Shown here piece by piece: positions 27,701-35,491 of a stretch of DNA of 64,000 bases; within the stretch, counting starts at the first letter, position 1, and every line of letters begins with the position of its first letter. The notes beneath the pieces were generated by a model. It saw nothing but the letters and a program-made list of their open reading frames with translations, had not been told where the DNA came from and made no database searches. The position numbers and the translations under genes were made by a program. This stretch comes from RGIG8700 sp045648505 (lineage in GTDB: Bacteria > Bacillota > Clostridia > RGIG6154). Location of the stretch: contig JAZROD010000032.1 in NCBI GenBank assembly GCA_045648505.1, forward strand, positions 3,014-67,013, read 5' to 3'.

Positions 27701-28743
27701 TTAAGAATTACATAAAGAATGAAACTTTTGAACAGATTCCTGAAGGAACAACTGTAAATGCAAACAACGGAAAGACCAATTATAATGCATCTGCAACAAA
27801 CCCTTTGTGGATGACAACATGGGGAAATCCCGGAACAAACAATGTTCAGAAAATAATAGCACTTGACGGTTCAAAAGTTCTTGAAACATACAGAAATTCA
27901 GGAAATAATAACCTGGTTACATTATATGACAGTACGGCAACTCCTTATGCTGACAGGCCTATAACGACAGACAATATCGTTATTTCTTTCAGGTTTAAAT
28001 GTGACAGTGCAGGCTCCGGTTCAACATCAGGACGATTCAGACTTATGATTAACGGCACAACACCTGCTACCAATTATCTGGCACAATATGTTAACAGTGC
28101 AGATACAGGACCACACTCTAACAGAGTAAGCATACTTAATGGTTTGGTTTATACACAGGCTCTTGCCCGTGACCAGTGGCATCATATACAGATTCATATT
28201 AATACAGAAAATGAACATGACAAAAAGCTTGTTGCTGTTTATGCTGACGATGTTTTAGTACCTGATTCTGTTAATAAATCCATACCTGACACATTCACAG
28301 GATTGACTAAATTCAGCACAAATCCTAATCAGAAAATACAGTTGTTTACAGGTGATGGTGTGATACGAGTTTTTATAGATGATTTGATGATTTTTGAGCC
28401 AAATGCACCTGTTTTTGCAACAAATCACAAATTAACATATAGTGACGGAACCGTTTTATCAGGTGTTCTAACCAAAGGACAGACTATAAAGGCATCAGCT
28501 CTTGTAACTAACAATACTTATAAAGAGAAAAATGCGCGAATTATAATAGCTGCCTATAAAGATGAAAGTCTTACAAAGGCTGTTTCAAACGAAATTACAC
28601 TTCAACCCGGGGATGAAAACATCCCAATCACTAAAGAATTGGTTATTACTGAAAATCTACAGGGTGCAGAGATTAGAACATTTGTATGGGAAAGCTTTTC
28701 AAGCTTAAAACCATTGACTGTGCCGATAAAATACCCGCAATAA
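24700..28743 (+). CDS. Secreted multidomain beta-helix protein with CBM6
   Basis: A 1,347-residue exported protein with a GTG start and a GGGGAGG site. A signal peptide (1-22) is followed by YYYVDGANGNDSNNGKTVT and a right-handed beta-helix to about residue 690, including LDNPGEFYLDESTGYLYYYP. A CBM6-like domain lies at about 698-815 (IIQAENYDNMMGVS to CNLDWFNFA), a helical linker at 830-895, an Ig-like domain at about 897-990 and a concanavalin-like domain at about 1000-1237. A C-terminal beta domain (1240-1347) ends RTFVWESFSSLKPL. It is GH141-like in its helix part. CBM6 points to binding of xylan or beta-glucan-type chains. There is no wall anchor; the tail domain may substitute. Confidence 0.83.
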   Translation: MRKFICSLILILTLIPGIIKATPIDTVTYYYVDGANGNDSNNGKTVTSAFKTIKKAKDTVRTINKGMNGDIVVYIKGGTYYLGEENGSLVFNHDDSGYNGHKVMYANYNGEKVSIVGGKRITGWTKDSGNIYKAYVGTNLKFYELFENNTRSVMARTPNEGYFQIEAPVSGNQTQFHFKSGDFVRNTSDDYADLQVSVLTGIDYGTKVIPVSSIDWNNRILSLSYSMNENLTAGKRYFLRGAKSLLDNPGEFYLDESTGYLYYYPREFPIENQTIVIPTMLTAINLSGNSNKDLVENLEFRGLDISVSNFSKAYADGVGNVRYGLVSFTNAANNTFIDCIIRNSGYSGVTMNTYTQYNKIIDCTIENTGHHGIYLIGEGLGLGNYSSPAESYHNKYNVISGNKISNTGINLDDGSGISISQSGDNEISYNQISNTTRSGINLMGRTYSMFKDQTYYGVKVTYENHWDFLHTRNNVIKFNDISNALTNTQDGGGIYSWGTGKGNVFDNNRIHDFTSPISGGETFGIYFDDYSDYNIAKNNIIYGVGEGSGGTSCPVYIKGVYNVFTNNIIADNKAKTTHDIIFRAYGGEPNHHATVTKNIIYKEGGQHYYYFYDWSGDKVEQSDYNTFYHPSGSDGVKLNGAKNWDYWKTVNNGMYDKNSIIADPLFKDRANHDYTVLEGSPALNRGFVNINQREIGIFKNAEKIIQAENYDNMMGVSTSGNLLNLCDNNDWAYYKNIDFGSGVHTFYAKLSTDEQFNGGTVELRLDSKTGPLVGSLVISKTTEQIVKTTVTGVSGKHDLYLVFKGNTVCNLDWFNFATVYVSDALEALNSASTDDMEEIILNSEGYLGLVLDSYKTLSPDEKNIVHTTLKEQKYTTAEAVQEAFNQVIASIKPASVPVIVKHPESLTRNIGESATFSVIATINGNGTLSYQWQKSTDKGNTWTDIDGATSSSYTIAEMSQSDNLTRYRCVVTNSVNDTKETVISNTAVLSFNTSEAYLLTVKNYIKNETFEQIPEGTTVNANNGKTNYNASATNPLWMTTWGNPGTNNVQKIIALDGSKVLETYRNSGNNNLVTLYDSTATPYADRPITTDNIVISFRFKCDSAGSGSTSGRFRLMINGTTPATNYLAQYVNSADTGPHSNRVSILNGLVYTQALARDQWHHIQIHINTENEHDKKLVAVYADDVLVPDSVNKSIPDTFTGLTKFSTNPNQKIQLFTGDGVIRVFIDDLMIFEPNAPVFATNHKLTYSDGTVLSGVLTKGQTIKASALVTNNTYKEKNARIIIAAYKDESLTKAVSNEITLQPGDENIPITKELVITENLQGAEIRTFVWESFSSLKPLTVPIKYPQ

Positions 28744-28763
28744 TTACAGAGAGGATAACAAAT

Positions 28764-30149
28764 ATGTCAATTAACGAAAAATTTAATGGATGCTTGCGTA
28801 AAAGCTCAGTAAATCCACGATATTTCACAGATGACTCAGGTAAAGCAATTTATTTAACCGGTTCACACACCTGGGCAGTTATGCAGGATATATGGCTTGA
28901 GGGAAACCCACGGAAAAATATGGATTATGATGGTTTCCTTCAGACTATGAGCGAACTGGGACATAACTTTTTAAGATTTTGGCAGTGGGCTCAAACAAAA
29001 AACTGCCCTTGGAACGATATAAGTACTCTTTTTGACCCGATGCCTTATGAGAGAACAGGACCGGGAAATGCATTCGATGGATCACCTAAATTCAACTTAA
29101 ATAAATGGAATGAAGAGTATTTTATAAGATTAAGAGAAAGAGTACAAAAAGCTTCAGAAAAAGGAATATATGTCTCTATTATGTTCTTTGAAGCATGGGG
29201 AATAAAGTATTCTAATTATCATCCGGATCAGGACCCTTGGCTTTGTTATCCGATGAATCCATTGAATAATATAAATAATATTACCGATAATCCTGTTTTG
29301 GAAAACGGTCAGGCGTTGGACTTTTTCTCTCTGAACTGTCCTCAGCTTCTTGAACTTCAAAAGGAATTCATTAAAAAGGTTATAGATACTGTAAATGATT
29401 TTGACTGTGTCTTGTATGAAATCTGCAACGAAATTCCTAATCGCATTGAAGCAATGAAGTGGCAGGATCATCTTTGTGAATTTGTAAAAGAATATGAAAA
29501 ATCAATGCCCAAACAGCATCCGGTAGGAATTACAGGAGAAGGCGGAGAGCAGGATATGAGTCAGCTGTACGATACTTGCGCAGACTGGATTTCAACCGGT
29601 AACGGAAGAATGTTTGAGTATCGCTACAATCCACCTGCATCCGACGGAGAAAAAATTATACTCAGCGACACCGACCATCTGTGGGGACATGGCGGTGATT
29701 ACGTGTGGGTATGGAAGAGCTTTACCAGAGGAATAAACACTTTGTTTATGGACCCCTGGGAGCCACTTCCTGCAAGAGAAAAAGACTGGATTGTTAACGG
29801 AACTTCCAAGAACAGCAGATATTATTATCCGTATGACTTAATCAGAAGAAATCTTGGTTATGTGAGAAAGTTTGCAGAGAAAATGGACTTAAACACCTGC
29901 ATACCTCATAATGAATTATGTACTTCAACCTTTTGTATCGCCAATAAAGGAAAAGAATATTTGTTTCTTTTACCAGCCGGAGGCACAGAGGGGATTGACT
30001 TATGGGAAGCAGAAGGTGAATTTAAAGCACTGTGGTTTAAACCTGAAACAGGAGAAACTTTTGAAGAAAATAGCTTCAAAGGTGGCGATAAATACATGAT
30101 AACATCACCTTTTTCAGGAACTGCAGTTTTATACCTTTGGAAAGAATAG
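28764..30149 (+). CDS. Clan GH-A-type glycoside hydrolase
   Basis: A 461-residue cytoplasmic TIM-barrel protein. It opens with PRYFTDDSGKAIYLTGSHTW, a phrase typical of DUF4038/GH5-like barrels, and has LGHNFLRFWQW on an early strand. DCVLYEICNEIPN carries the Asn-Glu acid/base pair of clan GH-A. The nucleophile is not clear to me. The last 90 residues form a beta domain (EFKALWFKPETGETFEE), as in the GH140-like protein upstream, so the two may be distant relatives. The start at 28764 is chosen because GAGG lies 9 bases before it; a longer frame begins inside the preceding gene. The substrate is unknown. Confidence 0.78.
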   Translation: MSINEKFNGCLRKSSVNPRYFTDDSGKAIYLTGSHTWAVMQDIWLEGNPRKNMDYDGFLQTMSELGHNFLRFWQWAQTKNCPWNDISTLFDPMPYERTGPGNAFDGSPKFNLNKWNEEYFIRLRERVQKASEKGIYVSIMFFEAWGIKYSNYHPDQDPWLCYPMNPLNNINNITDNPVLENGQALDFFSLNCPQLLELQKEFIKKVIDTVNDFDCVLYEICNEIPNRIEAMKWQDHLCEFVKEYEKSMPKQHPVGITGEGGEQDMSQLYDTCADWISTGNGRMFEYRYNPPASDGEKIILSDTDHLWGHGGDYVWVWKSFTRGINTLFMDPWEPLPAREKDWIVNGTSKNSRYYYPYDLIRRNLGYVRKFAEKMDLNTCIPHNELCTSTFCIANKGKEYLFLLPAGGTEGIDLWEAEGEFKALWFKPETGETFEENSFKGGDKYMITSPFSGTAVLYLWKE

Positions 30150-30158
30150 GGGGATATT

Positions 30159-31823
30159 ATGGATATAAATTTAAGAAAAATACCTTTCAGCAGATTTGGT
30201 TCATACATAGCAATAAAACAGGAAGAAACAAGCAATGAACTTTATATAACAACTATGCACGGCTTCTGGCAGGATGAAATGAAACTTCTTAAAATAATCC
30301 CAATTGATGCCGATTGTAAAGTAAAAGCATATCCTTGGAAAATAGAAATCAGTTCAAAAAACGGTAATGCAGTAATCACATTAAATAAAAGCAATGGTGT
30401 TTTAATCCGTGGAAAAGGAACTGGTATAAAAATAGAAAGAGTATGCGAAGGTGTCATAAAAGAAAAAGAAGAAAGCAAAGTGTTGTTTTCTTTCTGGGAC
30501 GACAGACTTAAAACAGCTCTTTGTTGTGCATCAGGGAATTTCGATACTGATTTACTTGAAACAAAATCAGATGAGTATAAAATGTTTGTTGCGGTTTCTG
30601 CCATAGAAAGCGAAAAACTGGATGTTCCTGAAAGCTTTAAGGATTTTGACGAAAATACTGTTAAAAATGAATATGAAGACTGGACTACACCCTTAATACC
30701 AAATTGCGAAAAGTATAAAGATACAGCAAAACTTGCGGCTTATATTTTGTGGAACTCAACTGTTTCTCCTTGCGGAAATATAACTTGTAATACAGTTCTT
30801 ATGTCAAAAAACTGGATGCATTATGTGTGGGCGTGGGACCATTGCTTTAATGCTATTGCTCTTGCAAAGACATATCCTGATCTTGCCTGGAAACAGATTA
30901 AAGTGTTTTTTGACAATCAGCAGGAAAATGGAATGCTTCCTGATTTAATTTATCCCAATAATATGAATTTAGGAGAAACCAAGCCTCCAGTTCACGGTTG
31001 GTGTTTTGAAAAACTTTTGGATGCAGGAGTAAAGCTTGATAATACGGAACTAGAAGAGTTTTACCATAAACTTAAAAAGTGGACAAACTGGTGGTTTGAA
31101 CTCAGAGATGACGATAAAGATGGTATCTGCCAATACAACTTAAACAACGAGTCAGGTCACGACAATTCTACTGTTTTTGACGAAGGAAAACCTGTTGAAG
31201 TTCCTGATTTAACAGCATATTTAATTTTGCAGATAAAGTGCCTTAAACGCATTGCAAATATGTTAAACCTTAAAGATGAAGAAAAAGAGTGGGAAGAAAA
31301 GCAAAATAACCTCTTTAATAAATTTATGGTTCACTCATGGAAAAACAATGAGTTTGTTGCTTTAAAGTCAGACTCTCATAAAAAAGTAGAAACAAAATCA
31401 ATTATCAATCTTGTACCGATTGTATTGGGAGAGTTGTTGCCGAAAGATTGCTTTAAGAAACTTGTTGAAAAGCTTTCGGTTGAAGACGATTATTTGTCAC
31501 CATTCGGCATTGTAACAGAGGCGATGACGAGTGAAAAATACAATAAGCATGCAGACGATTGGAGAAATCAGCATGCTCCTGAAACTACATATTGGAGAGG
31601 TGCAGTATGGGCGCCGGTTATATATTTGATTACTGATGGCTTAAAAAGAGGCGGAGAACTTTCGCTGGCAAAAGAAATTGCTCAAAGGTTTTGCAATATG
31701 GTTAATGGTCAGGATGGAATATTTGAAAATTACAACTCTGAAACAGGGGCAGGAGGCTGTGACCCTGCGTACACTTGGACCTGCAGTGTGTTTTTACAGT
31801 TAATAAAAGATTTTCTGATATAA
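30159..31823 (+). CDS. GH63/MGH1-like (alpha/alpha)6-barrel glycosidase
   Basis: A 554-residue cytoplasmic protein. The N-terminal 170 residues form a beta domain. The rest is an (alpha/alpha)6 barrel of the GH63/GH37 (clan GH-G) kind. HYVWAWDHCFNAIALAKTYPDLAW has the conserved Trp-Asp that binds sugar. NGMLPDLIYPN, ETTYWRGAVWAPVIYLI and GIFENYNSETG follow the family order, the last holding the likely base glutamate. Relatives cleave alpha-glucosides, mannosylglycerate or trehalose. It is the last gene of the long operon and is followed by a terminator. Family-level call only. Confidence 0.8.
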   Translation: MDINLRKIPFSRFGSYIAIKQEETSNELYITTMHGFWQDEMKLLKIIPIDADCKVKAYPWKIEISSKNGNAVITLNKSNGVLIRGKGTGIKIERVCEGVIKEKEESKVLFSFWDDRLKTALCCASGNFDTDLLETKSDEYKMFVAVSAIESEKLDVPESFKDFDENTVKNEYEDWTTPLIPNCEKYKDTAKLAAYILWNSTVSPCGNITCNTVLMSKNWMHYVWAWDHCFNAIALAKTYPDLAWKQIKVFFDNQQENGMLPDLIYPNNMNLGETKPPVHGWCFEKLLDAGVKLDNTELEEFYHKLKKWTNWWFELRDDDKDGICQYNLNNESGHDNSTVFDEGKPVEVPDLTAYLILQIKCLKRIANMLNLKDEEKEWEEKQNNLFNKFMVHSWKNNEFVALKSDSHKKVETKSIINLVPIVLGELLPKDCFKKLVEKLSVEDDYLSPFGIVTEAMTSEKYNKHADDWRNQHAPETTYWRGAVWAPVIYLITDGLKRGGELSLAKEIAQRFCNMVNGQDGIFENYNSETGAGGCDPAYTWTCSVFLQLIKDFLI

Positions 31824-31839
31824 AAGTGGCAATAAATTG

Positions 31840-31872
31840 AAAAAAGACTATTCTTTCGAATAGCCTTTTTTT
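31840..31872 (+). terminator. Terminator of the long surface/glycan operon
   Basis: AAAAAAG and CTATTC arms pair with GAATAG and CTTTTTT around TTTC, with one internal mismatch, ending in a run of seven T. It lies 17 bases after the last operon gene. Confidence 0.85.
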
Positions 31873-31998
31873 CTTGAAGAGCCGAATGTTTTGGATGCAA
31901 CCTAATTATAGTTTTTATTCACTATTACTTATTACTTCATAAAAAATCCGTACACTAATGAAATTTAGGGAATAGTGAAGAGCGAATAGGTAATAAGT
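31873..31998. other. Gene-free stretch with repeated short arms
   Basis: No gene is seen. TTCACTATT (31918-31926) and ACTTATTAC (31927-31935) recur inverted as AATAGTGAA (31971-31979) and GTAATAAGT (31990-31998), in crossing rather than nested order. AAAAATCCGTACAC (31942-31955) is a perfect complement of the right arm of the tRNA terminator at 32017-32030. Confidence 0.5.
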
Positions 31999-32030
31999 AA
32001 AAATCCGCACACGTTCGTGTACGGATTTTT
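31999..32030 (-). terminator. Terminator of tRNA-Asn
   Basis: On the minus strand directly after the encoded CCA, a stem of nine pairs plus four or five pairs with one mismatch ends in TTTTT. The first bases of the stem touch the CCA end. Confidence 0.8.
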
Positions 32031-32105
32031 GGCTCCCCCTGTTGGACTTGAACCAACGACAACGCGGTTAACAGCCGCGTGCTCTACCGACTGAGCTAAG
32101 GAGGA
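32030..32105 (-). tRNA. tRNA-Asn (anticodon GTT), CCA encoded
   Basis: Read on the minus strand, this is a 76-base cloverleaf. The acceptor stem is TCCTCCT with AGGGGGA, the discriminator is G, and CCA is encoded. The D-arm has AGCTCAGTCGGTAGAGC. The anticodon arm CGCGGCTGTTAACCGCG places GTT in the loop, and the T-arm is TTGGTTCAAGTCCAA. GTT reads Asn codons AAC and AAU. A promoter lies just upstream and a terminator just downstream, so it is a single-gene transcript. Confidence 0.97.
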
Positions 32106-32119
32106 ATATCAACAAAGTT

Positions 32120-32148
32120 ATTTTAACACCCTGAACTGAATTTGTCAA
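32120..32148 (-). promoter_or_regulatory. Promoter of tRNA-Asn
   Basis: On the minus strand TTGACA (32143-32148) and TAAAAT (32120-32125) are separated by 17 bases, a near-consensus sigma-A promoter 15 bases before the tRNA 5' end. Confidence 0.85.
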
Positions 32149-32181
32149 TAAAAATATTACGACAAATTTTTAATTTATTTG

Positions 32182-32210
32182 TTGATTTGTTCTGATTGTT
32201 ATATTATAAT
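32182..32210 (+). promoter_or_regulatory. Promoter of the AraM-like operon
   Basis: TTGATT (32182-32187) and TATAAT (32205-32210) with a 17-base spacer, 45 bases before the first start codon of the operon. Confidence 0.8.
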
Positions 32211-32254
32211 ACATACATAATCAAATATAATGAATTTAAGTGGAGGTAGTGAAA

Positions 32255-33517
32255 ATGGATATAAACAATCTTTTGTATGGTGTTGAATGTGTATGCGGTA
32301 AAAAACATACATGCGATATTGAATATATTTACATTGAAAAGAATGCTATTTCAAGACTTGAAAGTCTTTGCAGTGATAAAGAAAACATTCTTATTGTTGC
32401 AGATGAAAATACATATCAGGCAGTAAATAATAAAGTGGATGAAGCTCTTGCAGGCAAAAAGCTCAAAAAAGTTATTTTCAGCGGAAAAACTGTGCTTATA
32501 CCAAATGAATATGCTATCGAAAAAGTAAAAGAAGAGCTTGACGGTGTTGAATTGATTTTAGGTATCGGTTCAGGCGTTATTCAGGATTTATGCAAATGTG
32601 TTTCATTCTATACTGAAATTCCATATATGATTGTTGCAACTGCACCATCAATGGACGGATATGCATCCACAGGTGCGGCAATGATTTTAAAGGGTATGAA
32701 AGAAACAGTACCTGCAGGACTTCCAAGGGCAATTGTAGCAGATATTGATGTTCTGAAAAATGCACCTATGGATATGATAAAAGCAGGATACGGAGATATT
32801 GTAGGTAAATATTCAGCACTTTCTGACTGGCTTTTAAGTAAAGAAGTTAATGATGAATATTTTTGTCAGTATATATATGACACAACCTTGAAAATGGTAG
32901 AAGATACTCTTAATGTTGCAGATGGGTTGTTGAAAAGAGATGAAGAAAGCATCAGAATTCTTACAGAGTCATTGATGGTTGTGGGCATAATGATGAGTTT
33001 TGCAGGAAACTCTCGTCCTGCATCGGGAAGTGAACATCATTTTTCACATTTCTTTGAAATTGTTGGCATAGTAAACGATGAACCATACTTACCTCACGGA
33101 CTTGATGTGGCATATTCTACAGTTATAACTGCAAAAATCAGGGAAAAGATTTTAAACGAAGATTTTCCTGATGCATTGTATCGTGTAAATAGAGATGAAT
33201 ATGTGGAAAACATAAATAAAGTTTATAAGTCCGTTGCAGATGAGTGTATCAAACTTCAGGATAAAGTGGGAAATTATGCTGCGGACAGACTGGGCATCTA
33301 TAAAAAGAAAGAAAAAGAAATTAAGAAAATTTTAGCAGACACCCCAAATGCAGAGCAAATTGAAAAAATGCTTTCTTTGGCAGAGCTTGATATGGCAGAA
33401 TTTTATGAAATATACAGCGAAGAAAAAATAAAGATGGCGGTTAAGTATGCTAAAGACCTTAAAGACAGATACACAGTTCTTTGGCTTAATTATGATTTGT
33501 TTAAAGGTGAATTATAA
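32255..33517 (+). CDS. sn-glycerol-1-phosphate dehydrogenase-like protein (AraM/EgsA type)
   Basis: A 420-residue metal-dependent dehydrogenase of the Fe-ADH/glycerol-1-phosphate dehydrogenase family. ELILGIGSGVIQDLCKCVSF is the NAD(P)-binding block, and TAPSMDGYASTGAAM is the family signature. GYGDIVGKYSALSDW holds the metal aspartate. GSEHHFSHFFE and LPHGLDVAYST supply metal histidines. B. subtilis AraM reduces dihydroxyacetone phosphate to glycerol-1-phosphate, but many paralogues act in sugar catabolism, which fits the neighbours here (SDR and Gfo/Idh/MocA genes). The ATG at 32255 is chosen because GGAGG lies 8 bases before it; a GTG at 32240 overlaps that site. Confidence 0.85.
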   Translation: MDINNLLYGVECVCGKKHTCDIEYIYIEKNAISRLESLCSDKENILIVADENTYQAVNNKVDEALAGKKLKKVIFSGKTVLIPNEYAIEKVKEELDGVELILGIGSGVIQDLCKCVSFYTEIPYMIVATAPSMDGYASTGAAMILKGMKETVPAGLPRAIVADIDVLKNAPMDMIKAGYGDIVGKYSALSDWLLSKEVNDEYFCQYIYDTTLKMVEDTLNVADGLLKRDEESIRILTESLMVVGIMMSFAGNSRPASGSEHHFSHFFEIVGIVNDEPYLPHGLDVAYSTVITAKIREKILNEDFPDALYRVNRDEYVENINKVYKSVADECIKLQDKVGNYAADRLGIYKKKEKEIKKILADTPNAEQIEKMLSLAELDMAEFYEIYSEEKIKMAVKYAKDLKDRYTVLWLNYDLFKGEL

Positions 33518-33536
33518 AAAAGAATAGGGGATATGA

Positions 33537-34250
33537 ATGTTTGATTTCAGAGGAAAGGTTGCAGTTGTAACAGGTGGTGCAAATGGCATCGGAAAATGTA
33601 TTGCAGAAGAATTTAAAAAATCAGGAGCAAATGTTTGCATAATCGACATTGCAGAAAATGAATATTTCACAGGAAACCTTGCGAAAAAAGATACAATTGA
33701 AAGCTTTGTAAAAAAGGTTATAAGTGATTATGGCAAAATTGATTTTCTTGTGAATAATGCAATACCAAAAATGTGCGGTATAAATGATGGAAGCTACGAA
33801 GATTTTGAATATGCACTCAAAGTTGGCGTAACAGCACCTTTTTATCTGTCAAAACTTTTTGCACCATATTTTGCAAAAGGTGCAAGTATTGTAAATATAT
33901 CTTCTTCAAGGGACAGAATGAGCCAACCACAGACAGAAAGCTATACAGCGGCCAAAGGCGGAATTTCGGCACTTACTCATGCACTTGCAGTAAGCTTTGC
34001 AGGAAAAGTAAGAGTTAACTCTGTATCACCGGGATGGATTGATACAGACTATAAAGAATATGAAGGTCCTGATGCAATTCAGCAACCTGTGGGCAGGGTG
34101 GGAAACCCTGATGATATTTCAAATATGGTGTTGTATCTGTGTTCTGATATGGCAGGATTTATAACAGGAGAAAATATCTGTATTGACGGTGGTATGACAA
34201 GGAATATGATTTATCACGGAGATTTTGGCTGGCATCTTGATGCAGAATAA
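33537..34250 (+). CDS. SDR-family oxidoreductase
   Basis: A 237-residue short-chain dehydrogenase. TGGANGIGKCIAEEF is the nucleotide-binding glycine motif, LVNNAIP matches the NNAG site, serine in NISSSRD and the YTAAKGG motif supply the catalytic Ser-Tyr-Lys. VRVNSVSPGWIDTDY and ITGENICIDGGM complete the family pattern. The acidic residue after the second strand (CIIDIAE) suggests NAD preference. It lies 19 bases after the AraM-like gene with AGGGG before the ATG. Probably oxidises or reduces a sugar or polyol; the substrate is not evident. Confidence 0.92.
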   Translation: MFDFRGKVAVVTGGANGIGKCIAEEFKKSGANVCIIDIAENEYFTGNLAKKDTIESFVKKVISDYGKIDFLVNNAIPKMCGINDGSYEDFEYALKVGVTAPFYLSKLFAPYFAKGASIVNISSSRDRMSQPQTESYTAAKGGISALTHALAVSFAGKVRVNSVSPGWIDTDYKEYEGPDAIQQPVGRVGNPDDISNMVLYLCSDMAGFITGENICIDGGMTRNMIYHGDFGWHLDAE

Positions 34251-34280
34251 TTTAATGATTTAAGAATGTGAGAAAATTTA

Positions 34281-34556
34281 ATGGAAAATTGTTTTAAATA
34301 TTATCAGAATAAATCTTGTGAGTATTTTCCCTGTCATGAAAATGCAAATGAGAATTTTAATTGTATGTTTTGCTATTGTCCTTTGTATCCGCTTGGTGAC
34401 AAATGTGGCGGAAACTATGAATATATAGATGATAAAATTAAAAATTGTTCGAATTGTCTGATTCCTCATAGTGACAAGGGATATGAATACATAAGCTCAA
34501 AATTAAGAGAAGTTTCTGAAATTGCAAAAGAAAATCATAATAAAGAATTTAAATAA
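34281..34556 (+). CDS. Cysteine-rich small domain protein
   Basis: A 91-residue protein with nine cysteines arranged as in the cysteine-rich small domain family: NKSCEYFPCHE, FNCMFCYCPLYPLGDKCGG and IKNCSNCLIPH, then a helical tail. The cysteines probably bind zinc or an iron-sulfur cluster. The family is often found next to cobalamin genes but its function is unknown. Here it sits between an SDR and a Gfo/Idh/MocA gene, with a weak ribosome site (GAGA). Its link to those enzymes may be only positional. Confidence 0.82.
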   Translation: MENCFKYYQNKSCEYFPCHENANENFNCMFCYCPLYPLGDKCGGNYEYIDDKIKNCSNCLIPHSDKGYEYISSKLREVSEIAKENHNKEFK

Positions 34557-34581
34557 AATACACAGTAAAGGGGGAAGTGTT

Positions 34582-35445
34582 ATGTATAAAGTGGCAATAC
34601 TTGGATGTGAAAATTCACATGCAAATCTATTTTTAAACCATATAAAATCAAGTGAATATAAGGACCTTATAGAATTCGTAGGCGTTTATAGCGATGAAAT
34701 TGATGCTGCTAAAAAACTTTCTGAAGAATTTGGACTTTATGTTGCGGAGAATTATGATGAATTTGTAGGGAAGGTTGATGCAATAATTATTACCGCACGC
34801 CACGGAGATAATCATTATAAATATGCTAAGCCATACATAAAAAGCGGTATTCCAATGTTTATAGATAAGCCAATCACATGCACAGAAGAAGATGCAAAAG
34901 AATTTATGGATGAGCTTGTTGAAAATAAAGTAAAAATTTGTGGTGGTTCAAGTTGTATTTTTGCAGATACTGTTCAGAAATATAAGAAAATTGTTGTACA
35001 GGAACAATACGGCAAAGTTTTAGGCGGATTCTTCAGAGCACCGCTTGTTGCGGACAGTCCTTATGGCGGTTTTTATTTCTATTCTCAGCATCTTGTGCAG
35101 ATTATGACAGAAATTTTTGGTAATTATCCTGATTCTGTTATTGCAACAGATAATGGAAAAAATGTGGAATGTATGGTTAAATACAACGATAAGATAGTGC
35201 ACCTGTCTTTTGCAGATAATGTGTGGAACTATTATGCGTCAATAAGCTGTGAAGAAAAATGCGAAGGTGAAATGTTTGCAGGCGCATCAACATTTGCTTC
35301 AGAGTTTGAAGAATTCTACAAACTTATTTCAGAAGGAATGCAACCACAGGAATATAAAGACTTTTTCGCACCTGTTTATATTTTAACCGCAATTGAGCGT
35401 TCTTTAAAATCAGGCAAAGAAGAAAAAATCAACAGATACGAATAA
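34582..35445 (+). CDS. Gfo/Idh/MocA-family oxidoreductase
   Basis: A 287-residue NAD(P)-dependent sugar oxidoreductase-like protein. The Rossmann fold begins KVAILGCENSHANLF; the usual GxGxxG is altered to GCENSH. PMFIDKPITCTEEDA contains the family DKP motif with its lysine. The C-terminal part is the usual alpha/beta dimer domain. The start at 34582 follows GGGGGAAG; a longer frame from 34522 overlaps the preceding gene and is rejected. Last gene of the operon started at 32182. Probably works on the same sugar or inositol-like compound as its neighbours. Confidence 0.85.
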   Translation: MYKVAILGCENSHANLFLNHIKSSEYKDLIEFVGVYSDEIDAAKKLSEEFGLYVAENYDEFVGKVDAIIITARHGDNHYKYAKPYIKSGIPMFIDKPITCTEEDAKEFMDELVENKVKICGGSSCIFADTVQKYKKIVVQEQYGKVLGGFFRAPLVADSPYGGFYFYSQHLVQIMTEIFGNYPDSVIATDNGKNVECMVKYNDKIVHLSFADNVWNYYASISCEEKCEGEMFAGASTFASEFEEFYKLISEGMQPQEYKDFFAPVYILTAIERSLKSGKEEKINRYE

Positions 35446-35465
35446 CAAAAGTTCCCGAAACATAT

Positions 35466-35491
35466 GCCGAGTGTACTAAAGGACACTCGGC
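35466..35491. terminator. Hairpin at the convergent gene junction
   Basis: GCCGAGTGT pairs perfectly with ACACTCGGC around an 8-base loop, 20 bases after the Gfo/Idh/MocA stop. It has no T run, so it may be part of the adjacent repeat rather than a terminator. Confidence 0.45.

Noticed and set aside
2055..31823. Bacteroidetes-type polysaccharide utilisation locus
   Set aside because: No SusC/SusD pair is present; SLH domains and the neighbouring genes point to a Gram-positive host.
32240..32254. GTG start for the AraM-like gene
   Set aside because: It overlaps the GGAGG site that fits the ATG at 32255.
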